In this document: in pieces, positions 34,220 through 43,018 of the stretch
How the letters are laid out: each line of letters opens with the position of its first letter
Position numbering within the stretch: the stretch's first letter is position 1
Source: Siphonobacter aquaeclarae
GTDB lineage: Bacteria > Bacteroidota > Bacteroidia > Cytophagales > Spirosomataceae
Length of the DNA: 64,000 nt
Direction of reading: 5' to 3'
NCBI RefSeq assembly: GCF_900103285.1
Contig: NZ_FNGS01000009.1
Location: 116,431-180,430, forward strand
Notes under the pieces: generated by a model
Told to the model about the DNA's origin: nothing
The model's database searches: none
The model's input: only the letters and a program-made list of their open reading frames with translations
Position numbers and translations under genes: made by a program

Positions 34220-34699
34220 ATGTCAAACTACATCATTAAATCCTTTACCCGCGGCTTTGAAGTATACCGGGAGAACGAAACCGCACCTGTTACCACTTTT
34301 CAGTATAACGGATGGTTTTCGAGCGACGGGCGCGCCGAAACCGGCAATAACACCGTCGAAATCAAGGCGAAGAATGTCTGGGCTTCCAAGTTCGATGTCT
34401 TTATCGATGGTATTGACAAAGGCGATATCCTCTTCAACTGGAAAGGAGAAATCATCATCCGCCTGGACACAGATGGCGTTGAAAAAAGCTATCGCCTGAA
34501 GTCCAGGGGCTTGTGGAATATGCACTTCGAGCTCGAAGATGAGCAGGAACAACGTTTACTGCTGCTGCAGCCTGCTTTCAAATGGGACCGCCTCAACTAC
34601 GAATACCAGGTATCCGGCGAGCAGGAGCCTTCTATTTTGCTCATACTCACTTCTATTTACGGCATCAACCTGTATATGACGATGATGGCTGTGGTATAA
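34220..34699 (+). CDS. Conserved-looking soluble protein of unknown function
   Basis: A 159-residue protein from the ATG at 34220 (a longer frame runs over the previous gene's end). It is beta-rich in the first two thirds, for example YIIKSFTRGFEVYRENETAP and GDILFNWKGEIIIRLDTDGV, and ends with a hydrophobic helix, ILLILTSIYGINLYMTMMAV. This layout resembles tubby/LURP-one-like scaffolds, but that is only an impression. It follows the DUF1684 gene closely and shares its transcript, ending at a very strong terminator. Confidence 0.65.
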   Translation: MSNYIIKSFTRGFEVYRENETAPVTTFQYNGWFSSDGRAETGNNTVEIKAKNVWASKFDVFIDGIDKGDILFNWKGEIIIRLDTDGVEKSYRLKSRGLWNMHFELEDEQEQRLLLLQPAFKWDRLNYEYQVSGEQEPSILLILTSIYGINLYMTMMAVV

Positions 34700-34704
34700 T
34701 CCCA

Positions 34705-34756
34705 CCAAACAAAAAACGGGGGCATACCGAAAGGTATGCCCCCGTTTTTTGTTTGG
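34705..34756. terminator. Bidirectional terminator between convergent genes
   Basis: A perfect 24-base-pair stem, from CCAAAC through CCCCC-rich GC pairs, around a 4-base loop, with T/A tracts on both sides. It serves the plus-strand gene ending at 34699 and the minus-strand gene ending at 34768. Confidence 0.95.
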
Positions 34757-34767
34757 GTACTATTCGA

Positions 34768-36117
34768 TTAGTACTGGAATACCTTACCACCGGCAAGTAC
34801 TTCCTGGTTCTTCTCGTCGAACGTCACTTTCAGGCCTGTGCGGTAGGCCGCGTTGGACATAATCGTGGCGATCGAGTGCTGGTAACCTGCTTCAATCGGT
34901 GCATTCGGGGTTTTACGGCTCCGTACGCACTCCATCCAGTTCTTGATGTGATTGAACGTCAGCATGTCGCCGCCGGTGTTGGCGCTGGTTTCGACCTTCG
35001 GGCCTTCCAGTTTGGTAGAGGCGAGAAGGTTGGCCTGCATGCCCATTTCGCCTGCTTCGCGGGCGGACAGACCACCCGTCGGGGAGATCATGTTGGTGTC
35101 GAGGTTGAGCTCGCCGCCGTTGGAGTAGTAGATCTCACGTGTACCGCCGGCGGAGTTGCTGAAGCGGCTCGCGAAGGATACCTGGAAGCCGGTAGTCGGA
35201 TCGTTGAGCGGGCCGTAATCAAACACAACCATGAGCGTATCGGCGTTTTTACGACCGTCTTTCCACTGGTAGATACCGCCGTTGGCTACTACTGAACGGG
35301 GGTGTGCCAGGCCGGAGAACCAGTGCACCGTATCAATCTGGTGGCTCATCCACTGACCCGGAATACCGGAAGAATACGGCCAGAAGAGGCGGTATTCGAG
35401 GTACTTACGCGGATCGAAGGCTTCGAAGGGACGGTTGAGGAGGTACCGTTTCCAGTCCAGGTCTTCTTCCTTGCACTGGGCTACCAGCGCCGGACGGCGC
35501 CAGCGACCCGGCTGGTTAACATTCCAGATGAGCTCAACAGCCACGATCGGGCCGAATTTGCCTGAGCGGATAAAGTCGTTGGCGGCGTGGTAATTCGCGC
35601 CGCTCCGCCGCTGGGAACCAATCTGAACAATTTTACCCGACTGCTTCACCGCTTTCAGGACGGCGCGTGCGTCGGCCATGGTTTCAGCCAGGGGCTTTTC
35701 GGTGTACGTATCGCATCCGGCCTTGACGGCTTCGATGGTATGCAGGGCATGCTGGAAATCGGCCGTGCTGATGAAGACCGCGTCGACCGACTTGGAATCA
35801 TACAGCTCGTCGTTGTTGCGGAATTCCTTAATGGAGCCGCCCAGTTGCTTTTCGAGGAATGCCTTACCTTCTTCCCGGCGACGTTTCCAGATATCGGAAA
35901 CGGCCACCATCTCAAAATTCATTTCCTTGCCGAGTGTCTTGAACGGCGGTACGTGGGAACTGCGGAAACGATCCGAAAACCCGACGCAGCCGACACGGAC
36001 GCGGTCGTTGGAACCCAGGATCTTGCGGTAGCTCGCTGCCGACATGGCGTTGACGCTCAACGCTGATCCGGCAGTAGCGAGAGACAGTTTACGGAGAAAA
36101 TCTCTACGGTTTTCCAT
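34768..36117 (-). CDS. Tat-exported Gfo/Idh/MocA-family oxidoreductase
   Basis: A 449-residue NAD(P)-dependent sugar dehydrogenase-like protein. The start MENRRDFLRKLSLATAGSAL is a Tat-type export signal. The Rossmann fold has VRVGCVGFSDRFRSSHVPPF, FEMVAVSDIWKRR, and DAVFISTADFQHALHTIEAV with the family's TEKPLAETMADA (EKP motif with the conserved Lys). The second domain has GGTREIYYSNGGELNLDTNM. Family members oxidise sugars at C3, among other reactions. The ATG at 36117 is chosen over a GTG at 36126. The DUF1080 gene lies directly upstream on the same strand, 88 bases away. Confidence 0.9.
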   Translation of the reverse strand: MENRRDFLRKLSLATAGSALSVNAMSAASYRKILGSNDRVRVGCVGFSDRFRSSHVPPFKTLGKEMNFEMVAVSDIWKRRREEGKAFLEKQLGGSIKEFRNNDELYDSKSVDAVFISTADFQHALHTIEAVKAGCDTYTEKPLAETMADARAVLKAVKQSGKIVQIGSQRRSGANYHAANDFIRSGKFGPIVAVELIWNVNQPGRWRRPALVAQCKEEDLDWKRYLLNRPFEAFDPRKYLEYRLFWPYSSGIPGQWMSHQIDTVHWFSGLAHPRSVVANGGIYQWKDGRKNADTLMVVFDYGPLNDPTTGFQVSFASRFSNSAGGTREIYYSNGGELNLDTNMISPTGGLSAREAGEMGMQANLLASTKLEGPKVETSANTGGDMLTFNHIKNWMECVRSRKTPNAPIEAGYQHSIATIMSNAAYRTGLKVTFDEKNQEVLAGGKVFQY

Positions 36118-36205
36118 AGGTAGCACCGGCTTTCCGGCCGGCTCATTGAGGTTTATTTGAGGATACGGTATTCAATCCAAAGAAGGCTAGTGCCTTTACG
36201 CAAAA

Positions 36206-37639
36206 CTACTTGAGTTCGCGGATTTTAATGCTCCGGTAGCTGACAACGTCGCCGTGATCCTGCAGCAGAATCGGGCCGGAAGCTGCCAGACCGAAGTCTT
36301 TGTAACCGGCATACTTCGAGCGCTCTACCAGGGCGCGGAACAGGGGAGAACCCCGCTCGTATTCCACTACCTTGAAGCCGTTGAGCCAGTGTTCGACGTG
36401 ATTATTCGGATAAACGATGACGCGCCCTTCGTTCCATTCGCCGATTTTCTTCACAGCCGCTTTGCGGGGACCGGTTTTATCGCCCGGAATGAGGTCGTAC
36501 AGGGAGCCGATGGTCCGGTTGCCGTACGCGCCGAGTTTGGCGTCGGGGTGGCGGGCGTCATCGAGAATCTGAAATTCCAGGCCGATCGCAGAGCCTTTCT
36601 TGACGTAGTTCTCCGGAACCGTCAGCGGCTGGCCGGGTTTGAATTCGTGCGTGTAGGGCAGTAACTCCTTCACGAAGTACTTCACGCCGGAGTTTGCGCC
36701 TTCCGTCAGCTTAAACTGGAACGTCAGCTCAAATGCCGGGCCGTAGTTTTCTGTGGTGACAATATCGCCACCGTTGGTACTTTCGCCGCCGTCGCCTTTG
36801 TCGACCGTCAGCAGACCATCCTTTACATTCCAGCCTTTCTGCGGAAACTCCGTTTTGTAGGCGCCGCGCCAGCCCTGGGTCGACTTGCCGTCCCACAACA
36901 ACTTAAAGCCCAGTGCTTTTTCCTGTTCAGAAAGCATATTGGGAATCAGGTTGATCACCGGGGTTTTGTCCAGCGGGGACGGTTGCAGGTTTTCGGTCTG
37001 AATGCGGATATTTTTCCAGTGAATGGATTTGCCTTCCTTTTCCTTATCGTTTCCGATGCCGTGGACCTGAAGGGCAATGTAGCCTTTGGTTGTCAGGTCG
37101 TCGACCAGGTTTGATACCGGCACGCCGTTCACAAACGTGCGGATCGAGGAGCCGATCGCTTCGATGCGGTAGCGGTTCCATTCGTTTTTATGGAAAGCGG
37201 CCTTGCCGGCGGGGTTATTGTCGGGCGTGCAGAGCCAGCCGCGGCGGGCTTCGTCGTACACACCGCCGCTCCAGGCGCGGTCCGACGGGTCAATTTCCAT
37301 CTGATACCCATTGACGCGACCGTCTTCCGGCCGTTGCAGGCTGCGGAATTGAATACCTGAGTTCAGGGCGTTATCTACTTTGACATCGCATTCGAAAATG
37401 AAGTCTCCGTATGGCTGGTCCGTCAGGAGAAAGGTATTGGGTGTTCCGGTTTGGGAGATGCCGATGATCTCGCCGTTTTTTACGTCATACTTCGCTTTGC
37501 CGGAAGCGGTACCATCGGCCAGTTTCCAGCCTTTGAGGGTTTTTCCGTCAAACAGGTTTTTCCAGGACGCTTTGTCCGGAGGAGTAGCATAAGAGACAAA
37601 ACTCGAAACGAATAGTGCGGCAACTGCGAAGCGTTTCAT
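36206..37639 (-). CDS. Exported protein with two DUF1080 (3-keto-disaccharide hydrolase) domains
   Basis: A 477-residue exported protein (signal peptide ending SYATPPD) with two tandem concanavalin-like DUF1080 domains. Domain one has SWKNLFDGKTLKGWK at about residue 25, SGIQFRSLQ and YQMEIDP. Domain two, from about 245, has GFKLLWDGKSTQGWRGAY, NSGVKYFVKE, GLEFQILDDARHP and WNEGRVIVYPNNHVEHWLNG. DUF1080 proteins hydrolyse or lyse glycosides that were first oxidised to 3-keto sugars; this fits its place just upstream of the Gfo/Idh/MocA gene. A double domain suggests two binding sites. Substrate unknown. Confidence 0.9.
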   Translation of the reverse strand: MKRFAVAALFVSSFVSYATPPDKASWKNLFDGKTLKGWKLADGTASGKAKYDVKNGEIIGISQTGTPNTFLLTDQPYGDFIFECDVKVDNALNSGIQFRSLQRPEDGRVNGYQMEIDPSDRAWSGGVYDEARRGWLCTPDNNPAGKAAFHKNEWNRYRIEAIGSSIRTFVNGVPVSNLVDDLTTKGYIALQVHGIGNDKEKEGKSIHWKNIRIQTENLQPSPLDKTPVINLIPNMLSEQEKALGFKLLWDGKSTQGWRGAYKTEFPQKGWNVKDGLLTVDKGDGGESTNGGDIVTTENYGPAFELTFQFKLTEGANSGVKYFVKELLPYTHEFKPGQPLTVPENYVKKGSAIGLEFQILDDARHPDAKLGAYGNRTIGSLYDLIPGDKTGPRKAAVKKIGEWNEGRVIVYPNNHVEHWLNGFKVVEYERGSPLFRALVERSKYAGYKDFGLAASGPILLQDHGDVVSYRSIKIRELK

Positions 37640-37953
37640 CGAAAACGGTTTAATGGTTAGAGACTAGCCTGGTTTACGGGTACAAAGTCAGACGACGCCC
37701 GTTTCTACTCAGTTGGCAACGGTTTTTTTCGACTTTCTGAATGCCTTCAGCCGCCTGTCCGGCCAGTCCTTCCATAAAGACCTTTTCTGAGCCGATGACC
37801 CTGAAAAAGAAAGCTATTTTGCTGTCAGGGACCGTCCGGCGGCCGGTCAAAAAAAAACCTCAAAAAGTCTGTGAAGTCTGTGTCGTCTGTGAGAAAATTG
37901 ACAGCTCACAGACGACACAGACTTCACAGACTTTTTTGGGAGGGATACTATTT
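37640..37953. other. Intergenic region holding a TCTGTG hairpin
   Basis: Gene-free stretch of about 310 bases between the start of the DUF1080 gene and the end of the reductase gene. Its main feature is the third TCTGTG hairpin at 37862-37936. A short plus-strand frame over it is a product of the repeat and not a gene. Confidence 0.6.
37862..37936. repeat. TCTGTG hairpin repeat, copy 3
   Basis: Two perfect 32-base inverted arms (37862-37893 and 37905-37936) and an 11-base loop. Each arm has TCTGTG three times, with triplets AAG and TCG between. The arms carry an A run at the outer left and a T run at the outer right, so the element could terminate transcription in both directions. It lies 17 bases beyond the stop codon of the minus-strand reductase gene. 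Confidence 0.94.
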
Positions 37954-38475
37954 TCAGCCTTTCGGTTCAAAGTACAGCATCACACACCCACTTTCATACG
38001 CTTTCTGTTTCACCAGCGTCAGTCGTTGTTCCCGCTGAACGGCCGGAAATAGCTCAATCCCTTCCCCCAGAATCACGGGTATGAGCGTGACTATGTACTC
38101 GTCGATCAGCCCGGCGTCATGCGCCTGGCGGACGAGTTCGCCGCCGCCTACGAGCCAGATATCTTTTCCCGGTTCTGTTTTCAGTCTTTGGATGGCTTCG
38201 ACAACGTCTTCCGTCACCAGTTCCGCTTCGGGAATAACCTGTTTGTCCGGGTTTCGGGAAAAAATCAACGACTTTTTTCCTCCATACGGCCAATCGGGAA
38301 AAGCGACGCAGACTTCATACGTCTTGTATCCCATCAGCAGAGTATCGATCGAATCGTAGAACGGTTCATAGCCATAGTCTTCGCCATCGATATCGGGAAG
38401 CCAGTCGATAGAGTCGTCTTTGCGGGCGATTTTGCCGTCCAGGCTGGCGGCGATGTAGAGAATTACTTTGCGCAT
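37954..38475 (-). CDS. Dihydrofolate reductase-like / RibD C-terminal-domain protein
   Basis: A 173-residue member of the RibD C-terminal/DHFR-like reductase family (YyaP type). It starts MRKVILYIAASLDGKIARKD, has TLLMGYKTYEVCVAFPDWPY and KDIWLVGGGELVRQAHDAGL (NADPH-binding glycine loop), and ends LFPAVQREQRLTLVKQKAYE. It reduces an unidentified substrate with NADPH and is not the folate enzyme, which is folA at 25379. The ATG at 38475 gives the usual family start. An AraC regulator lies 36 bases upstream on the same strand, so the pair is one operon. Confidence 0.9.
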   Translation of the reverse strand: MRKVILYIAASLDGKIARKDDSIDWLPDIDGEDYGYEPFYDSIDTLLMGYKTYEVCVAFPDWPYGGKKSLIFSRNPDKQVIPEAELVTEDVVEAIQRLKTEPGKDIWLVGGGELVRQAHDAGLIDEYIVTLIPVILGEGIELFPAVQREQRLTLVKQKAYESGCVMLYFEPKG

Positions 38476-38511
38476 ACGTTTGGGAATTTTCGACAAAACT
38501 CCTGCTTCGCT

Positions 38512-39375
38512 TTATCCGGAAATTGTATGAAATGAAACATCGGCCAGCATGTCGGCATCGGTTGATACCAGGTTCGGATGGCCGGCAGATACATGCCCCG
38601 CCAGTACTTCCTTCCGGTAAGCCGACGGCGTCAGGCCGGTATACTTCCGGAAGAAGCGAATGAAGTGTGCCTGATCGAAAAATCCAAGGTCATATCCCGC
38701 TCCGGTCAGGGATTCCGCGGGGTGGGAGGCAAGCCGATGCAGCGTTCGCTGAAATACGACAAGGTGCTGATACTGAGCTGGCGTACAGCCGATGAGCTGA
38801 CGAAACCGCCGGATCAGGGCCTGGGGCGTCATCCCGTACCGGGCCGCCAGACGGGAGGTAAGCAGCTCAGACAGGGGCGTCGCTGCGATCTCCGAAAGAC
38901 TATCCCGGATAAAGGGCGGCAGCTCCGGCCGGACAAGCTTGGTGATCAGGTAGGATTCAACCAGCTGTAGTACCCGCCCGGGCGATGGTTTCTCGCTGAG
39001 TTGCTCCGAAAGCGCGGCAATATCCGGCCCGAAAACGTCGGCCGGATCGATAAACTGATCCTGTAATTCGTTGATATCCAGTCTGGAAAAGGCTGATAAA
39101 CCCCAGGGGCGAAAGAGTACGCCGACAACGTAGTGCCGGCCTTCGGCACGGGTGAGCAGCGGACTCGTCTGCTGGCCCGCGAGCCACGCAGGGCCGGCGC
39201 ACGCCTGCTGACCTCCCCCGTGACGCACATCGAACACATCCGACAGCGAAAACAGCCACTCGTGATGCAGCATCGGAAGCAGCCGGTTCGTAAACGAGAA
39301 TCCGGAAGCTTCCGATACCCAAATCACGTCTACCCAGGGAGAGAGGGAAGCGGGCCGGGCCGTCAGTGTATTCAT
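38512..39375 (-). CDS. AraC-family transcription regulator
   Basis: A 287-residue regulator. The N-terminal half is a ligand- or partner-binding region (starting MNTLTARPASLSPWVDVIWV, with MLHHEWLFSLSD). The C-terminal 100 residues form the AraC double helix-turn-helix: SRLAARYGMTPQALIRRFRQ is the first HTH and GAGYDLGFFDQAHFIRFFRK, then YTGLTPSAYR, is the second with the family signature. It lies directly upstream of the RibD-like reductase gene and probably controls it. The inducer is unknown. Confidence 0.9.
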   Translation of the reverse strand: MNTLTARPASLSPWVDVIWVSEASGFSFTNRLLPMLHHEWLFSLSDVFDVRHGGGQQACAGPAWLAGQQTSPLLTRAEGRHYVVGVLFRPWGLSAFSRLDINELQDQFIDPADVFGPDIAALSEQLSEKPSPGRVLQLVESYLITKLVRPELPPFIRDSLSEIAATPLSELLTSRLAARYGMTPQALIRRFRQLIGCTPAQYQHLVVFQRTLHRLASHPAESLTGAGYDLGFFDQAHFIRFFRKYTGLTPSAYRKEVLAGHVSAGHPNLVSTDADMLADVSFHTISG

Positions 39376-39409
39376 CTTTCAAAGATAAAAACAGAAACGG
39401 CCGGATGAT

Positions 39410-40318
39410 TTACCCAATGGCGATATGCTGGGACTGAAGGAATTTCTTGCTGGTTTCGGCGCAGGAAAGAGCGGTTTTGCCGGTATCGGGTACACCATCG
39501 AGCTCGATAATACCCCAGCCGTTGAATTTGATCTCGTCCAGTGCCTTGAAAACGGACGGGAGGTTTACATTTCCGGTACCCAGCTCCACGAATTTATAGG
39601 CTTTCGGGTTCGGATTTCCCTCCAGCGGACAGCGTACATCCTTCAGGTGAAGGGCATACAGCAGGTCTTTGTACTGGTGAATGGCCTTCGCCGGATCGCC
39701 GCCGCCCTGGTGGTAATGGGCTACGTCGAGCAGCAGTTTCATGTATTTCGGGTTCATCTCCTGAACGATCACGTCCACTTCTTCCGGCGTCTCGCCGAGC
39801 TGGTTCATGTGGTTGTGGTAGGAGGTCTGAATACCCAAATCCGCCGTTTGTTTGGCGATTTCATTCATCACTTTGGAGAGGCGCTTGAGCTCGTCGGTCG
39901 TCGGCTGCCGGTCTTTCGGCCGGGCGGAGTTGGTCAGCTGGATCGACGTACCGCCGAGCGCTTTCACAAAGCTCGCGTGTGCCACGTGGTAGTTGATGGT
40001 ACTTTCTTCCTTGGCGGGGTCAATTTCGACGTTGCCGCTGGAGAACATCACGAGCGAGAGCTTCTGCGCATCCAGGAGGGCTTTCAGTTCACTCGGTTTA
40101 TTGCGGTAGGGACCAAACGCGTTGGAGCGGAGTTGAATACCGCGGAAACCAAGCGAAGCAATGTCCTGAATGGCCTGCGTGTCATTTCCGCCCCAGGTAA
40201 TGGCAGAGTATCCGATTTTCAGCCGGGATTTAGCGGAAGCAAAAGCGTGGGCGCCCAGCGCGGCAGAGGCGGAGAGGAGGGCCGATTGCCGGAGAAACTG
40301 ACGTCGGGATAGATGCAT
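39410..40318 (-). CDS. Tat-exported sugar phosphate isomerase/epimerase-family protein
   Basis: A 302-residue TIM-barrel protein. The start HLSRRQFLRQSALLSASAAL is a Tat-type signal (SRRQFLR), followed by GAHAFASAKS. Barrel features: LKIGYSAITWGGNDTQAIQD at strand one, TSYHNHMNQLGETPEEVD and LLLDVAHYHQGGGDP with metal-binding His/Asp, YALHLKDVRCPLEGNPNPKA and WGIIELDGVPDTG. It is related to the proteins at 20094 and 31936, but is not a close copy. The substrate is unknown; the periplasmic location fits keto-sugar or inositol metabolism. Confidence 0.87.
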   Translation of the reverse strand: MHLSRRQFLRQSALLSASAALGAHAFASAKSRLKIGYSAITWGGNDTQAIQDIASLGFRGIQLRSNAFGPYRNKPSELKALLDAQKLSLVMFSSGNVEIDPAKEESTINYHVAHASFVKALGGTSIQLTNSARPKDRQPTTDELKRLSKVMNEIAKQTADLGIQTSYHNHMNQLGETPEEVDVIVQEMNPKYMKLLLDVAHYHQGGGDPAKAIHQYKDLLYALHLKDVRCPLEGNPNPKAYKFVELGTGNVNLPSVFKALDEIKFNGWGIIELDGVPDTGKTALSCAETSKKFLQSQHIAIG

Positions 40319-40369
40319 GATAGAGGTTTTTGAAAAAGACGAAAATAGCGTCTTTTTCCCTGAAAAACC

Positions 40370-42892
40370 TCACTTAAGAGCGCCCGGGTCACCCTCGGCC
40401 TGCTGCCGTCGGGCCTTTCGCTGCCGTGCCCGCTGGCCGATGTCAAGTCGGATACGCACTTCGTCGCCTTCGTCCCTGGCGCGCAGGTTGAGCGTCCATC
40501 CCGGGATTTCTTTGGCGTCGAGTTCGACGAGCTCATAGTCCTTGCCGCGTTTGCGCAGGTTTTTGAGGGGTATCTGGACGAAGAGGTCTGTCTTCTTTGC
40601 GAAGCTGTAGGTACCGCCGACATACAGCGTCAGCGCCGACGATTCGATACCCATGCGGTCCATTTCGATCTCACGACCACGGAAACGGAACTGGCTGGCC
40701 AGGGGCGCAAACCGGACGTTGTCGAAGTCGCGGTTCTTGAAAATAAACCGCTGCAAGCGCTTCAATGGCTCAAACTGGATCAGTTCCCCGTTTTTCAGCC
40801 GGAAGTTGAGATACCCGTAAAAGGTACCCGGCAGCGGGGTATAGTCCCGGTTAAGCTGTGCCTCGATTTTGCCTTCCGAGCTCCAGATACCGTTGATATT
40901 CTTGTGGGTGATGGTCGTTTGCTGAAAATCATCGAAGGCATAAAACAGCTGCCGGATATCTGTATTCTGAAGGCGGCAGGCGACCGACATACGTGCCGGA
41001 TGGTCATGGAGGTAGTCAATCTGTCCCGAAAAGTCAAAATCGCCCTTGAAGGCATTCATTTTCAGGTTTTTGATTTCGAGTTTACGGGCCGATAAACCCA
41101 GCTGCCCGCGTACCTGTGTGGCGGCGAAATGCCGGTACTGAAACCGGTCGAGCTTCACCGAAATATCCGTTTCAAGGTGGTCAAGAATCCGGTCTATTTT
41201 GGTAATCAGCTCTTTGCGAGCCTTTTTGCGCATATTGGCGCTCTTCAGGGCCGGTCTGGGAAGAATTTTCGACGCGTTGAAGTTGAGATTAGGCGACGTG
41301 ATCGCCGCCTGCGCATACAACCGCGTATTCGGCACGGTCAGGAAAGGGATGAGCTTCCGGATATGACCATGCACATATACCGGGCTTTTGTTGATCTGCG
41401 CGGAGATAGACCGGACGTACAGATCCCTTGCGTCAAAATCGGCCTCGATGTTCAGCTTTTCGAAATGGAGCTTCCGGGTGAGGTACCGGAACGACCCGTC
41501 CTGCACCCGTAAGGTACCGGCCAGTAATCCGGACAGGTTACCCGTTTTCTTGTCGAATATGGCATTGACACCGCCCCGGTAGTAGGCATCCATGCGGATA
41601 TGCCCTTTTTCCAGCAGGTAATGCGTGGCATTCAGGTTTTCGTTCATGCGGGCGAGGTCGGCGTCGACCCGCGTCGTCAGAAATGCCCGGGATTGGTCGA
41701 GGTTGTGGATAACGAGGCGGCCGGAAACCGGAATCGTTTCCTCCCATTCTGCCGAATACTGTTCGAAAAGCAGCCGGGAGTTGGGATCGCCGGGTTCGCG
41801 TTTGGGGTCGAGGTGATTGGTGAAATGACCCTTGAGCGTCAGCGCCGAAAGCTCTCCGACGAGCGAGTTGTATTTGGTCGGATCAGTTGAGAACGTCAGG
41901 TCAATATTGGGTTCGCGGCCGGGGCCCGTTGATCCGCTGATCCGGATATCCGCTTTCCGGACTTTCGGGAAAAGACCAAACTTGCCGATGGTCGTCGCCA
42001 GGTGCCGGTTCATGAGCCCGAGCGCCGTGGGCAGCGGCATGCGCTGCAGGTGCAGATACAGGTTCATGTCAGGCGGCCGTCTGACGTGGAATTGAAACGT
42101 ACCATTGGCTCTCAGGGTATCTTTTCTTGCGAAAACCAGCCGGGAAGGTTCCAGCGTCAGCAGCCGGGCAGTGGTATCCAGCCGGACGCGCAGGTGCAGG
42201 TCCGTTTCCTGATTTGTGCCAAAGCTGCCTTTTTTGGGGTTGAAAGCGAGTCCGTCCAGGTGCATGGGACCGGTAATGTGCCCCAGTAACGCCTGCTGAT
42301 CCCTGCTGATCCGGCATTCTACTTTCCGGAAAAGCCCTCCGTACCATTTGTGGTGGAGGGAGTCAACGAAACGTACCTGCACGTTTTCAAGCTTGATCTT
42401 CTCAATTTCGACCAGAAACCCGCTTTTCGCCGTACTGCCGGACGCCTCACCAGGCTGAGGGCGGTAGGCGGTATCCCGCTCAAACAGGCTCCAGTTGGCA
42501 TATCCGTTGGCCTGGCGAAAGGCGGTGAGATTCCCCTCGACGAGGCGGAGGCTCGTCATACGAACCTGCTTCTTGAATAACCGCATGAGATCCAGGCGGA
42601 TACGAACCTCTTTCAGCTTCAGAAAATCCTGGTGGTGGTGTTTCAGGGAATCGTCTTCGAGCCGTACGTTCTGCAGCAAAAGCGTCAGACCGGGCGAACC
42701 GTCTTCCCAGAAAAGTACATGGAAGTTATCAGCGAGAAACGTCCCGCGGATGCGCGCACTGATTTCCCGCTGGAATTGCTTGAATATCCGATCCCGGTAC
42801 AGGTAAATTCCCCCCATCAGACCGGCGGTCGTCAGGATACCCAGCGCAATCAGACCGAGCGGGTAGTGATGGGGTCGAAGTTTCCGTTTCAT
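40370..42892 (-). CDS. AsmA-family protein with N-terminal membrane anchor
   Basis: An 840-residue protein of the AsmA type. It has one N-terminal membrane helix (YPLGLIALGILTTAGLMGGI) and a long beta-groove body with many short hydrophobic strands. It continues without cysteines, and the C-terminal third (FYGYLNFRLKNGELIQFEPL, followed by KRLQRF) carries the AsmA signature. AsmA proteins span the periplasm as lipid-transfer bridges to the outer membrane, which helps lipopolysaccharide and phospholipid balance. The ATG at 42892 is chosen over a TTG at 42958. It ends in an Arg/Lys-rich tail. It is a single gene, divergent from the S9 peptidase gene. Confidence 0.85.
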   Translation of the reverse strand: MKRKLRPHHYPLGLIALGILTTAGLMGGIYLYRDRIFKQFQREISARIRGTFLADNFHVLFWEDGSPGLTLLLQNVRLEDDSLKHHHQDFLKLKEVRIRLDLMRLFKKQVRMTSLRLVEGNLTAFRQANGYANWSLFERDTAYRPQPGEASGSTAKSGFLVEIEKIKLENVQVRFVDSLHHKWYGGLFRKVECRISRDQQALLGHITGPMHLDGLAFNPKKGSFGTNQETDLHLRVRLDTTARLLTLEPSRLVFARKDTLRANGTFQFHVRRPPDMNLYLHLQRMPLPTALGLMNRHLATTIGKFGLFPKVRKADIRISGSTGPGREPNIDLTFSTDPTKYNSLVGELSALTLKGHFTNHLDPKREPGDPNSRLLFEQYSAEWEETIPVSGRLVIHNLDQSRAFLTTRVDADLARMNENLNATHYLLEKGHIRMDAYYRGGVNAIFDKKTGNLSGLLAGTLRVQDGSFRYLTRKLHFEKLNIEADFDARDLYVRSISAQINKSPVYVHGHIRKLIPFLTVPNTRLYAQAAITSPNLNFNASKILPRPALKSANMRKKARKELITKIDRILDHLETDISVKLDRFQYRHFAATQVRGQLGLSARKLEIKNLKMNAFKGDFDFSGQIDYLHDHPARMSVACRLQNTDIRQLFYAFDDFQQTTITHKNINGIWSSEGKIEAQLNRDYTPLPGTFYGYLNFRLKNGELIQFEPLKRLQRFIFKNRDFDNVRFAPLASQFRFRGREIEMDRMGIESSALTLYVGGTYSFAKKTDLFVQIPLKNLRKRGKDYELVELDAKEIPGWTLNLRARDEGDEVRIRLDIGQRARQRKARRQQAEGDPGALK

Positions 42893-43018
42893 AGATCTCG
42901 TTTTAGGGCGGGTAACCGGGAAGCGATTCAATTTTTTAATTGCGGGGCTGGTCGACAAACTCGTACAACTTGCGTAAAGTTTTTGAAATTTGCCAATTGT
43001 CCCTCATCGTTTCATCAC

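Noticed and set aside
37741..38052. A 103-residue plus-strand frame across the third TCTGTG hairpin
   Set aside because: Much of it is the translated hairpin repeat; there is no start signal or domain.
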